The notes below the pieces were generated by a model. The model made no database searches. It was not told the DNA's origin and saw nothing but the letters and a program-made list of their open reading frames with translations. Below, in pieces: positions 6,730 through 14,221 of a stretch of DNA of 64,000 nucleotides (position 1 is its first letter; every line of letters begins with the position of its first letter). The translations under genes and the position numbers were made by a program. Location of the stretch: NCBI GenBank assembly GCA_036557225.1, contig DATBHX010000067.1:1-64000 (forward strand), read 5' to 3'. Source of the stretch: Angelobacter sp036557225. Lineage in GTDB: Bacteria > Acidobacteriota > Terriglobia > Terriglobales > Acidobacteriaceae.

Positions 6730-8664
6730 ATGAGGTTCGTTGTTCGTTTGGTTGCGATACTTTTTCTTGGGTCCTTTCTTCTGACGCCTGCTTTTGCTGA
6801 CGATGCCGGCAAAGCGTCACCCACCTCCACTTTGCCCGAGGCGCCGGCCCCGGATACGAGTGCGACCTCCACCGGATATCTGGCCCCTGCGGTTCCTTTC
6901 TATTCGCCGCAGAACCAGACGAAAGCCAAGAAGGACAAATCGTCTTCCAGCAGTGATGTAACGCACCCCGCCGTTGACCTGTTTGTGGGTTATTCCTACG
7001 TGCGTTTCAGCACTGACACACTGGGCGTCAAAGAGACCTTCAACTGGCAGGGCATGGATGCCAATATCGCCGGCAACATCAATCGCTGGTTCAGCATTGT
7101 GGGCGACTTCGGCGTCTATCGAGTCAAAGACCTGCCGCCCGGCGTTAGCGGCTCCGCGTACACATTCATGTTCGGCCCGCGCTTTTCCCATCGTGGCCAG
7201 CGCTGGACCCCATTCGTCCATGCGCTCTTCGGCGCTGCCCGCCTCTCTGATATTCAGGTGCCTCCCCCACCCACCGGTTCAGCGTTCTTTAATCGCGCGT
7301 TCTCAGAAAACGCCTTCGCTACTGCTCTTGGCGGTGGCGTCGATGCGAACTTCAACAAGCATATCGGCGTTCGCATCTTCCAGGCTGAGTACTTCCTCAC
7401 CAAATTCACTGACGGTGGCGACAACAAGCAGAACAACCTGCGTGCCTCGGCCGGGATCGTGCTGCACTTTGGCGGCAACCCGCCTCCGCCTCCGCCCAAC
7501 CATCCGCCGACAGTCACCGTTGCCGCTGAACCGACCAAGATCTTTGCCGGCTCAGGTGACAGCATTGCCCTCAAAGCCACTGCTTCCGATCCTGACAATG
7601 ATCCGCTCACCTATAAGTGGACAGCCACCGGTGGCGCCGTTGAAGGCACGGGCGCGGACGCTCGCTGGAACTCCAACGGCGTGAAAGAGGGCAGCTATAC
7701 CGCAACTGTAACTGTCGACGACGGCCGCGGCGGCACTGCCAGCGCTTCTACCGACTTCCAGGTTGCAGCCAAGCCGAACTCTCCGCCTGTGATCTCTTCC
7801 TGCGCGGCGAACCCGCCGACTATCACTGTCGGACAGAAATCTACCATCACCACCACGGCCAGCGATCCTGACAATGATCCGCTGACCTACAGCTACAAGA
7901 CCACCGGCGGCAAAGTCACTGGCAGCGATGCGACGGCGCAATTTGATTCCACACGCACCCAGCCCGGCACGTACACCGTCACCTGCCATGTGAGCGACGG
8001 ACGCGGCGGCGAAGTCGACGCCACCACCCAAGTCACCGTCCAACCCGCTCCTGAGCAACGCGCGCTCGAGCAGAGACTCTCGCTGCACAGCATTTACTTC
8101 CCAACCGCGCAGCCTACGGAACAAAAACCCGACGGCGGATTGCTCACCAGCCAGCAGAGCACGCTTACCACTCTGGCCAGCGACTTCAAGAAGTACCTGG
8201 AGTTCAAGCCAGATGCCCACCTGATCCTGCAGGGTCACGCTGACCCGCGTGGCGGTGCGGATTACAACAAGGCGCTTTCGGATCGCCGTGTCGCCCGTAC
8301 CAAGGCGTTCCTGGTGGAACAAGGCGTTTCTGCCGGCGCCATCGAGACGCAAGGCCTCGGTGTCGAGCAGCCGATGAGCGCTGATCAGGTCAAGCAGGCC
8401 GTGGATCAGGAACAGAACATCACCGCAGCGCAAAAAGCGCAGCTTAAACGCAATGCCAACGTTCTGGCTCTGGCCCAGGCGCGTCGCGTTGACGTCACCC
8501 TCAGCACCACCGGCCAGACCTCAGTGCGTCAATTCCCATTCAATGCGGAAGACGCTCTGAATCTGCTCAACCCACATAGCGCTGCGGCAACCAAAAAGGC
8601 CGTAACCGGCACCAAGACGCCAACCGGCAAGACCCCGGCCAAAAAGGCGCCACCAAAGAAATAG
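6730..8664 (+). CDS. Outer-membrane protein: beta-barrel, two PKD-like domains and OmpA peptidoglycan-binding domain
   Basis: 644 residues. Signal peptide 1-23 (cleavage after AFA), a low-complexity linker with a KAKKDKSSSSS stretch, and a predicted porin-like barrel at ~80-250 (alternating strands, from VDLFVGYSYVRF to LRASAGIVLHFGG). A poly-Pro hinge follows, then two Ig/PKD-like repeats (~260-350 and ~355-445), each with the same ASDPDNDPLTY core and ending in a DGRGG turn. An OmpA C-terminal domain spans ~450-590 (GHADPRGGADYNKALSDRR, then a QGLGVEQP segment) and a Lys/Pro/Thr tail ends the protein. It probably links the outer membrane to peptidoglycan while exposing or spacing through the PKD repeats. 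The ribosome site GGAGGG lies 6 bases before the ATG. The gene is monocistronic with its own terminator. Confidence 0.88.
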   Translation: MRFVVRLVAILFLGSFLLTPAFADDAGKASPTSTLPEAPAPDTSATSTGYLAPAVPFYSPQNQTKAKKDKSSSSSDVTHPAVDLFVGYSYVRFSTDTLGVKETFNWQGMDANIAGNINRWFSIVGDFGVYRVKDLPPGVSGSAYTFMFGPRFSHRGQRWTPFVHALFGAARLSDIQVPPPPTGSAFFNRAFSENAFATALGGGVDANFNKHIGVRIFQAEYFLTKFTDGGDNKQNNLRASAGIVLHFGGNPPPPPPNHPPTVTVAAEPTKIFAGSGDSIALKATASDPDNDPLTYKWTATGGAVEGTGADARWNSNGVKEGSYTATVTVDDGRGGTASASTDFQVAAKPNSPPVISSCAANPPTITVGQKSTITTTASDPDNDPLTYSYKTTGGKVTGSDATAQFDSTRTQPGTYTVTCHVSDGRGGEVDATTQVTVQPAPEQRALEQRLSLHSIYFPTAQPTEQKPDGGLLTSQQSTLTTLASDFKKYLEFKPDAHLILQGHADPRGGADYNKALSDRRVARTKAFLVEQGVSAGAIETQGLGVEQPMSADQVKQAVDQEQNITAAQKAQLKRNANVLALAQARRVDVTLSTTGQTSVRQFPFNAEDALNLLNPHSAAATKKAVTGTKTPTGKTPAKKAPPKK

Positions 8665-8710
8665 TCACTCCTCGTTCGCCCGAAACGGCGATCAAGGACT
8701 GAAAGCAATC

Positions 8711-8742
8711 GCGGCAGGCTCCAGGGCCTGCCGCATTTTTTG
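8711..8742 (+). terminator. Rho-independent terminator of the OmpA-type gene
   Basis: GCGGCAGGC pairs perfectly with GCCTGCCGC around a 6-base loop and is followed by ATTTTTTG. It begins 46 bases after the stop codon. Confidence 0.92.
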
Positions 8743-8756
8743 TTGCTCTATAGATC

Positions 8757-8826
8757 TTGTCATCCTGAGCGACCGCGAGGGATCGCGCAAAGCGGGAGAC
8801 CGAGGAGGAGTCGAAGGATCCCGAGA
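8757..8826 (+). repeat. Dispersed 'gtcatcctgagcg ... gaaggatcc' element
   Basis: Starts with ttgtcatcctgagcgacc and ends with gtcgaaggatcccgag, with a purine-rich middle. Elements with these ends are a common form of small intergenic repeat in Acidobacteria. The opening cgtcatcc(c/t)ga is also shared with the ~100-bp repeat at 3107 and 11403. Only one copy of this exact form is seen in the window. Confidence 0.5.
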
Positions 8827-8897
8827 ATGCATGTGCCAACAAGTGCCGCGTCAGGGAGTTCTCTCGAGAGACTTTCGATGCCTGATGTGGATCTTCC

Positions 8898-8927
8898 TCC
8901 GTGTGCCTTTGTGTCCTCTGTGGTTAA
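8898..8927 (+). repeat. 'Cctctgtggtt' dispersed repeat, copy 1
   Basis: The stretch reading tccgtgtgcctttgtgtcct and on through ctgtggttaa matches the reverse complement of 38737-38762 with only a few differences. A third, more divergent copy is at 38828-38856. Confidence 0.65.
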
Positions 8928-9033
8928 GTTCTTCCGATCACCTGATCGCGTGCGATCACCGCGATTTCCCCGAATTTCCCATTTCGGAAACAGAAAAATC
9001 TAGTTGAAGAAAATTCCTGCGCAATATGGCAAG

Positions 9034-9468
9034 ATGAGGCCAGCTACTTACCACCAGCACCCCCTTATGCCAGTCGTTCTCAAAATCGACCCGCAGCGCA
9101 GAATTGTCTATTCGGCCTTCCATGGCAGCATCACCGACGCCGAGGTCGCAGGCCACCGCTCCGCCATTGCCTCCGATCCCGATTTCAATCCTGCATTCAA
9201 TGAGGTCGTCGATTTCACCGCGGTCACGGAAGTGAACCTGTCGGAATCCACCCTGGCCGCCATGGCGCAAAACCCAAGCCTCTTCCATGATTCAGTGATG
9301 CACATCGTTGTGGCGCCGGCCGACATCCTCTTTCAAATTGCCAGTAAATATAAGGCTTTCGCGCGGATCTCGCGGCCTAACCTCTTTGTCGTCCGCACCA
9401 GGGACGAGGCTTATCAGCTGCTATCTTCCGGCGTAGGATCTGCAAGCAGTGGGACAAAGACAGACTGA
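9034..9468 (+). CDS. STAS/SpoIIAA-like hypothetical protein
   Basis: About 145 residues. The open frame begins at a TTG at 9004, but ATG 9034 or ATG 9067 (MPVVLKIDPQ) are better starts; no clear ribosome site decides. The pattern of short strands and helices, with the DPDFNPAFNEVVDFTAVTEV segment followed by a hydrophobic strand (VMHIVVAPADILFQIASKY) and a C-terminal EAYQLL helix, resembles the SpoIIAA-like (STAS/SEC14) proteins often found as single-domain genes. The role of such single-domain proteins is unknown; they are thought to bind small molecules or partners. It faces a SpoIIE-type phosphatase gene 160 bases away. Confidence 0.5.
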   Translation: MRPATYHQHPLMPVVLKIDPQRRIVYSAFHGSITDAEVAGHRSAIASDPDFNPAFNEVVDFTAVTEVNLSESTLAAMAQNPSLFHDSVMHIVVAPADILFQIASKYKAFARISRPNLFVVRTRDEAYQLLSSGVGSASSGTKTD

Positions 9469-9545
9469 ATCAAGGAACTGAGTGGGCCGCAAGCCGGATT
9501 GGCGCGCGCGGACTACATGCTCATCAGACGTTCCGATGGTGATCA

Positions 9546-9588
9546 GTGTTCATCCGCGTTCATCCGCGATAAGCTCTTGCTTTTCCGA
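9546..9588 (+). repeat. 'Ttcatccgcg' dispersed repeat, copy 1
   Basis: Contains gttcatccgcgttcatccgc followed by gataagctcttgcttttccg. The same arrangement recurs at 10548-10598 in the same orientation, so the two copies flank the phosphatase gene as direct repeats. Confidence 0.65.
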
Positions 9589-9630
9589 TTCCGCGCGATG
9601 ACGGCGATCCCGGCGGTTCCGGCGATGGTT

Positions 9631-10407
9631 TCATCCCGCCGCGACCATCGCATTCGCCCCCGCAGGCCGCGTGAGCGCCAGGACAGTTACGTCATTCTTC
9701 AGATGAGCCTTGTGAACGAACTCCCGAATCTGGTTCACGATGCCGGAACAGATCTCCCGGGCCGTATGCGCCCCGGCGCCAAGAAAATTGTTCTTCACCT
9801 GCTCCAGCCCAAACTCTTCGCCTTTGTGCCTGGCCTCAACCGTGCCGCGTGAAACCAGCAGCAACGCCGATCCCGGCGCCACCGCCACAATCGATGCATC
9901 CGGCGTACAGTGCGAGAACAGCCCCAGCGGCAGCCCTGTGGCGTGCAATTCCGTAATGCCGGTATGGTCGCGCAGCAGTCCCGGTGTGTGGCCGGCATTG
10001 AAGTAGCAAACCGTTCCCAGCCCTTCGTTGTAACAGCCGGCAAAAACCGGGCAAGGACAGGTCCTTCCCGCGGCCTGACGTATGCTGTGGTTCAACTGCA
10101 GGCATATCTCGATCATCGCATCCGGTTCGTTAATGTCATCTCGGGACAGCAGTTCCGCTCCGGCCTTGCGCAGTGTGCTTTGCGCCGCAGCCACAATCCC
10201 CCGGTTCGCATCCAGCCGTCCGGCAACATCCAGCAGGGCAAAGAGCACCCGCGTGGGACTGACCCGTACAAAGTCGTAAAAATCTCCCCCGGTGCGATGG
10301 CCGTAATAGATGGCAGCCAGTTGCGCTTCCTTGAGCTCAGGCGCCTGGGCGTGCGCGGGGCTTACGGGACGGGGGGCCGGTCGCGCAAATGGAAACAGGT
10401 TTCGCAT
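9631..10407 (-). CDS. SpoIIE/RsbU-type PP2C serine/threonine phosphatase domain protein
   Basis: About 258 residues from the ATG at 10407 (MRNLFPFARP); a longer frame from 10488 would read through a repeat-rich region and is less likely. The metal-dependent phosphatase (PPM/SpoIIE) motifs are present in order: RTGGDFYDFVRV (~40-50), VLFALLDVAGRLDANR (~55-70), FNAGHTPGLLR in the middle and LKNDVTVLALTR near the end, which supply the acidic metal ligands. There is no sensor or HAMP domain, so it is a catalytic domain alone. Such enzymes usually dephosphorylate an anti-sigma-factor antagonist. A STAS-like protein is encoded next door, but no anti-sigma kinase or sigma factor is in the window. 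Confidence 0.8.
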   Translation of the reverse strand: MRNLFPFARPAPRPVSPAHAQAPELKEAQLAAIYYGHRTGGDFYDFVRVSPTRVLFALLDVAGRLDANRGIVAAAQSTLRKAGAELLSRDDINEPDAMIEICLQLNHSIRQAAGRTCPCPVFAGCYNEGLGTVCYFNAGHTPGLLRDHTGITELHATGLPLGLFSHCTPDASIVAVAPGSALLLVSRGTVEARHKGEEFGLEQVKNNFLGAGAHTAREICSGIVNQIREFVHKAHLKNDVTVLALTRPAGANAMVAAG

Positions 10408-10547
10408 GGGGTTAAAGAGGCGAGCTAAAGTACCACATAAACTTCTGCTCTGCCAGCCTTTCTCCCGTACACGCCTTGATGCCCGCAATGCGTCCCGCGA
10501 CTACCTGCCCGGTTTTGCTTCCAGGATCATCCGATGTTCCTCGATTT

Positions 10548-10631
10548 GATCCGCGTTCATCCGTGTTCATCCGCGGTAAGCCTTTTCGCTTTTTCGATGT
10601 CCCGATGACCCGATGTCCCGATCTCCTGATG
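10548..10631 (+). repeat. 'Ttcatccgcg' repeat copy 2 with a short tandem gatg-cccgatg array
   Basis: 10548-10598 repeats the arrangement at 9546-9588 (gttcatccgtgttcatccgc, then ggtaagccttttcgctttt). It runs on into an imperfect tandem of about 8-9 bases (cgatgtcccgatgacccgat and further) up to 10631. This intergenic repeat sits directly before the SDR gene and makes the upstream start codons of that frame unlikely. Confidence 0.6.
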
Positions 10632-10655
10632 GTCTTCACCCTTTACAATGCATGC

Positions 10656-11390
10656 GTGAGCCTCAAAGGCAAAACCGTTCTCATCACCGGAGGCGCGCAA
10701 CGCATCGGCAAAGCCATTGCCCTGGCCACAGCCGAGGCTGGTGCCAACGTCTTTTTTACTTTTCTCACCTCTGCCGACGAAGCCAGGGAGACACAACAGG
10801 AGATCGAGGGACTCGGCGTCAGAGCCGTCGCCATGCAATGCGACCTCCGCGATGAACAGAGCATTCAACAGCTGGTTCGTCAGGTGCTCATCTCCTTCAA
10901 AACCATCGACATCCTCATCAACAACGCAGGCGTCTTTCAAACCGCGAAACTTGAAGAGATCACAGCCGCCCAATGGGACGACCTCTTCGCGGTGAACGTC
11001 CGTGCGCCGTTCCTTATCTCCCAACACTTGATCCCCGCTCTGCGCAGCGCTCACGGCAAGATCATCAACCTGGGGTCCCTGGGCGCGGAAAAACCGTGGA
11101 CCACGCACGCGCATTACTGCTCTTCGAAGGCCGCCTTGCACATGTTGACCCAGGTGATGGCGAAAGCCTTGGCGCCTGAAATTGCCGTGAACTGCGTTGC
11201 TCCGGGAATGATCGATACCGGGACCGCAGAAAAAGATCCAGCGCTGCTGCGCCGCCTGGCGGAACGGACCCCCATGAAGAGCAACGGAACCGCGCAGGAT
11301 GTCGTCAACGCGGTGATGTACTTTGCCACCGCTCCACACTTCATCACCGGCCAGATACTCACCGTCGATGGCGGCTTAGGGTTGGTTTGA
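10656..11390 (+). CDS. Short-chain dehydrogenase/reductase, pteridine-reductase/FabG-like
   Basis: About 245 residues from GTG 10656 (V-S-L-K-G-K-T); an in-frame ATG at 10629 is the other option. NAD(P)H-dependent classical SDR: glycine-rich TGGAQRIGKAIA (~10-21), NNAG (~87-90), catalytic Ser in NLGSLGAEKP and the Tyr-x-x-x-Lys in HYCSSKAAL, and a C-terminal TVDGG. The AQRIG form of the cofactor motif, instead of ASxGIG, is typical of pteridine-reductase/FolM-like and some ketoacyl reductases, so the substrate may be a pterin or a ketone. It is probably transcribed alone. The frame upstream of 10629 crosses dispersed repeats and is not coding. Confidence 0.82.
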   Translation: MSLKGKTVLITGGAQRIGKAIALATAEAGANVFFTFLTSADEARETQQEIEGLGVRAVAMQCDLRDEQSIQQLVRQVLISFKTIDILINNAGVFQTAKLEEITAAQWDDLFAVNVRAPFLISQHLIPALRSAHGKIINLGSLGAEKPWTTHAHYCSSKAALHMLTQVMAKALAPEIAVNCVAPGMIDTGTAEKDPALLRRLAERTPMKSNGTAQDVVNAVMYFATAPHFITGQILTVDGGLGLV

Positions 11391-11402
11391 GTTATTAAGT
11401 TT

Positions 11403-11503
11403 CGTCATCCCGAACCCCGTATAGCGAGGGCGCGCAGTCAGGGCCCCCATTCGCGCCGGTTTTGGCGTGAATGGGCAGATCAGCGCCCGAGTAGGGGTGA
11501 GGA
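11403..11503 (+). repeat. ~100-bp dispersed repeat, copy 2
   Basis: Near-identical to the reverse complement of 3107-3210. It lies just after the SDR gene stop, between that gene and the convergent beta-propeller lipoprotein gene. Confidence 0.85.
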
Positions 11504-11591
11504 CCTTGTGTTTGGCGCTTGGGCATTTTTGTGTTTTTCTTAGAGCCCTATCCGGCTTGCGCCCTTCGTGCCCTTTGCGGTTATTCTCCCG

Positions 11592-12725
11592 TTACCGCTG
11601 GCTCACAAACGCCTTTACCACGATCGCCCGTGGATCTTTTCCCAGCGGAATCATCGTCTCCAATGACGGCGCTTCCGGCTGTGGCCGTCCTTTGTTATCG
11701 AGCAGCGAGAGCACGGTCATATCGCCGCTTCCGCTGTTGACCACCAGCAAGAGCAGCTGGTTCGGCGAAAACGCCAGCCCCTCCGGATGGCTTCCCACCG
11801 GGACCGAACTTGTCCGCTTCGCATTGTCAATGCTGTATACGGCAACGGAATCCGAACCGAAATTGGCGACGTAAAGCAGGGCATTGTCCGGTGAGACCAG
11901 GAGGTGCACCGGATGATCGCCGATGGGGAACGTGCTGTTGACCTCATTGGAGCCGGTAATCATCTCCGATACTGAGCTGCCGTCATAGTTGGCGACAAAG
12001 GCTTCGCCGCCGTCCGGCTTCACCACCAGGTGAATCGGCGTTTTGCCCACGTCGAGCTGCGCCAGCAGCTTGTCCGTCTTCAGGTCCACTACGCCCACCT
12101 GCTTCGACTCACTGCAGGCGACAAATAATTTGCTCGAGTCCGGCACAATCGCCATCTCTACCGGCTTGGCGCAGACCTTCACTTTACTGCGCAGCGTCAT
12201 CAGCCCAGTATCGACCACGGCGATGGAATCTTCATCGCGCAGCGCAACGATCACCAGCTTGCCGTCCGGCGTGAGCCGCGCCAGATTGCTGCCATTGCCC
12301 GTGGCAATGTTCTTAAGCACGCGCCGTTGATCGAGGTCGATGATCGACAAATTCGCCGATCCCGAGTTAGCAACATACGCCCTCTTGCCGTCACTCGATA
12401 CGTCAATGAAAAATGGCGCGCGGTGCACTCCAATCGTCGCGACCACCGTGTTCGTCTCCGCATCAATCACGCCGATGCTGTTTGACTCCGTGTTGGCAAC
12501 GTAGATCTCGTTTTTTCGCGGATTCACCGCCAGCCCGGTCGGGCTTTTACCGACGGGCACCGTTTTTGCGATCGCCAGCCCGCGCAGGTCGATCACCGTG
12601 ACCGTGTTGCTGCCGCCATTGGAAACGTAGGCGTATTCGCGATAGTTGGGATTCGGTTCAGGTGTGCCTTTGCAGCCGGTCAGGCACGCCAGCACGAGAC
12701 AAAGAGAGATCAGAAAAGCGCGCAA
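11592..12725 (-). CDS. YVTN-type beta-propeller lipoprotein
   Basis: About 377 residues. The most likely start is the TTG at 12725, one base after the TAA of the DAHP synthase gene; a longer frame to 12779 would overlap that gene. A lipoprotein signal (LRAFLISLCLVLACLTGC) puts the lipidated Cys near residue 18. After it come about seven repeats of ~42 residues of the form ...VxPDGxxxYVANxxxxxVxVIDxxxxxVxxxIxVG, the YVTN/NHL-like beta-propeller signature (for example EIYVANTESNSIGVIDAETN). It is probably anchored to the periplasmic side of a membrane; the ligand is unknown. It is in an operon-like position downstream of the aromatic-pathway gene, with no obvious functional link. Confidence 0.82.
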   Translation of the reverse strand: MRAFLISLCLVLACLTGCKGTPEPNPNYREYAYVSNGGSNTVTVIDLRGLAIAKTVPVGKSPTGLAVNPRKNEIYVANTESNSIGVIDAETNTVVATIGVHRAPFFIDVSSDGKRAYVANSGSANLSIIDLDQRRVLKNIATGNGSNLARLTPDGKLVIVALRDEDSIAVVDTGLMTLRSKVKVCAKPVEMAIVPDSSKLFVACSESKQVGVVDLKTDKLLAQLDVGKTPIHLVVKPDGGEAFVANYDGSSVSEMITGSNEVNSTFPIGDHPVHLLVSPDNALLYVANFGSDSVAVYSIDNAKRTSSVPVGSHPEGLAFSPNQLLLLVVNSGSGDMTVLSLLDNKGRPQPEAPSLETMIPLGKDPRAIVVKAFVSQR

Positions 12726-12726
12726 G

Positions 12727-13791
12727 TTATCTGCCGGCCTTGCTTGCGATCGCCGGCAGTGTCCAGGGCTCCTGTACATTGCGGTGCAATACAGCGGCGA
12801 TTTGCCGTATCTCCTGCATCAGCTCGTCAAACTGGTCGGGGAATATCGACTGCATGCCATCCGAAAGCGCATGGTCCGGATCATGGTGCACTTCCACCAT
12901 CAATCCGTCTGCGCCCACCGCTACTGCTGCGCGAGAAAGCGGTCCCACTTTATTACGCTTGCCCGTTCCATGGCTAGGGTCCACCACGATCGGCAAATGG
13001 CTCAGCCGTTGTACGGCCGGGACAATGCTCAAGTCCAGCGTATTGCGCGTGTGGTCGGCAAAGGTGCGCACGCCGCGCTCGCACAGGATCACGTTGTAAT
13101 TGCCTTCGCTCAGGATGTACTCCGCCGCCATCAGAAATTCTTCCAGCGTCGCCGACATGCCGCGCTTCAGCATCACCGGTTTGCGCTGCCGGCCGGCTCT
13201 CTTGAGCAGCGAGAAATTCTGCATATTGCGCGCGCCAATCTGGACCACATCAGCGTATTCAGCCACCAGTTCGAGTGATTCGTTATCCAGCGCCTCGGTG
13301 ATAATCCGCAGTCCGTAGCGCTCGCGGATTTCCGCCATGATCTTCAGGCCATCTTCGCCCATGCCCTGAAACGCATAGGGCGAAGTGCGCGGCTTGTATG
13401 CGCCGCCGCGGAAGAAGCGAGCACCGGCCTTGGCTACGCGTTCAGCAATCGTAAGCGCCTGCTCGCGCGATTCAATGGAGCACGGCCCGGCGACAATTCC
13501 CAGGTCGCGTCCTCCAAAACTGCCATCGCTGCCGGCAAAGCGGATGACCGTATCTTCTTCCTTCACATCACGGCTTACCAGCTTGTACGGCTTGCTAACC
13601 TGAATCACTTCCTGCACGCCGGACATCTCTTCCAGCGCGCCTGGCTCCATGGCCCCTTTGTTGCCGGTAATGCCGATGGCCGTGCGCTGCGCCCCGGGTA
13701 TGGCATGGGCGCGATATCCCAGCGATTCGATTCGTTCACAAACCGCCCGCACCTGCTCTTCCGTTGCGTGCGCCTTCATCACTACCAGCAT
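12727..13791 (-). CDS. aroF: 3-deoxy-7-phosphoheptulonate (DAHP) synthase, class I-beta with N-terminal regulatory domain
   Basis: First enzyme of the shikimate pathway: condenses phosphoenolpyruvate with erythrose 4-phosphate. 354 residues, the Thermotoga-like type. An N-terminal ferredoxin-like domain (~1-75, MLVVMKAHATEEQVRAVCER) probably senses aromatic amino acids. The KDO8P/DAHP synthase barrel follows, with AGPCSIES (~105-112), FRGGAYKPRTSPYAFQG (~131-147), the PVMLKRG segment and the metal-binding VDPSHGTGKR motif. There is no chorismate mutase domain. The ribosome site GGAGG lies 9 bases before the ATG. The YVTN lipoprotein gene follows with one base between. Confidence 0.95.
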   Translation of the reverse strand: MLVVMKAHATEEQVRAVCERIESLGYRAHAIPGAQRTAIGITGNKGAMEPGALEEMSGVQEVIQVSKPYKLVSRDVKEEDTVIRFAGSDGSFGGRDLGIVAGPCSIESREQALTIAERVAKAGARFFRGGAYKPRTSPYAFQGMGEDGLKIMAEIRERYGLRIITEALDNESLELVAEYADVVQIGARNMQNFSLLKRAGRQRKPVMLKRGMSATLEEFLMAAEYILSEGNYNVILCERGVRTFADHTRNTLDLSIVPAVQRLSHLPIVVDPSHGTGKRNKVGPLSRAAVAVGADGLMVEVHHDPDHALSDGMQSIFPDQFDELMQEIRQIAAVLHRNVQEPWTLPAIASKAGR

Positions 13792-14191
13792 CGATCCTGT
13801 CCTCCGCGTGCAGCTTAAGTTTACTGTGATTTCAGCATCAGGGGCAACGGAAAGTACGCTGAAAGGCGGGTATAGACATTAAGAGTAGCGACTACGGTGC
13901 TAAACGCGTGGTTTCATTTTAGGAAATCCATCTTCCTGATCGCAGCGCTGCAGCCCATTCACGGCAGACCATCGCCAGCTCTTTGAGACTTGCTTCGGCC
14001 TCAACCTAACCGTCGGCTGCTTCTTCACATGCAAGCGCTTTTTTCTCCAGCTCGAGAGATCGCTTCTCCAGCCGGCACGATGTTCTTCATTTCGGCTGGA
14101 TTGTCGCATGAATTGCCCATTGCGCAAAGCTTGTTCTCCCTGCTGCGCCAGACCAGCAGCGATTTAGCATGTTAAAATCAACTATTTACGC
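13792..14191. other. Divergent intergenic region between aroF and nfo
   Basis: About 400 bases between divergently read genes. Short frames on both strands lack ribosome sites and family features. A TTAAAAT stretch at 14173 may be part of the -10 of the rightward gene. No other structure recognised. Confidence 0.5.
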
Positions 14192-14221
14192 ATGTCGCCA
14201 GGGGAGCCGAAGCATGACCGC

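Larger units (their letters stand above)
8665..9033. other. Intergenic region with terminator and two dispersed repeats
   Basis: Between the OmpA-type gene and the STAS-like gene. It contains the terminator at 8711-8742, a 'gtcatcctgagcg' repeat at 8757-8826 and a 'cctctgtggtt' repeat at 8898-8927. No gene is supported. Confidence 0.6.

Noticed and set aside
7552..8433. Minus-strand frame of 293 codons inside the OmpA-type gene
   Set aside because: Antisense shadow of a GC-rich gene with recognised domains; no ribosome site or family match.
10476..10655. N-terminal extension of the SDR gene
   Set aside because: The extra residues are encoded by dispersed and tandem repeats, so the start is at 10629 or 10656.
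13900..14127. Minus-strand frame of 75 codons between aroF and nfo
   Set aside because: Arg/Gln-rich low-complexity composition and no supporting signals.
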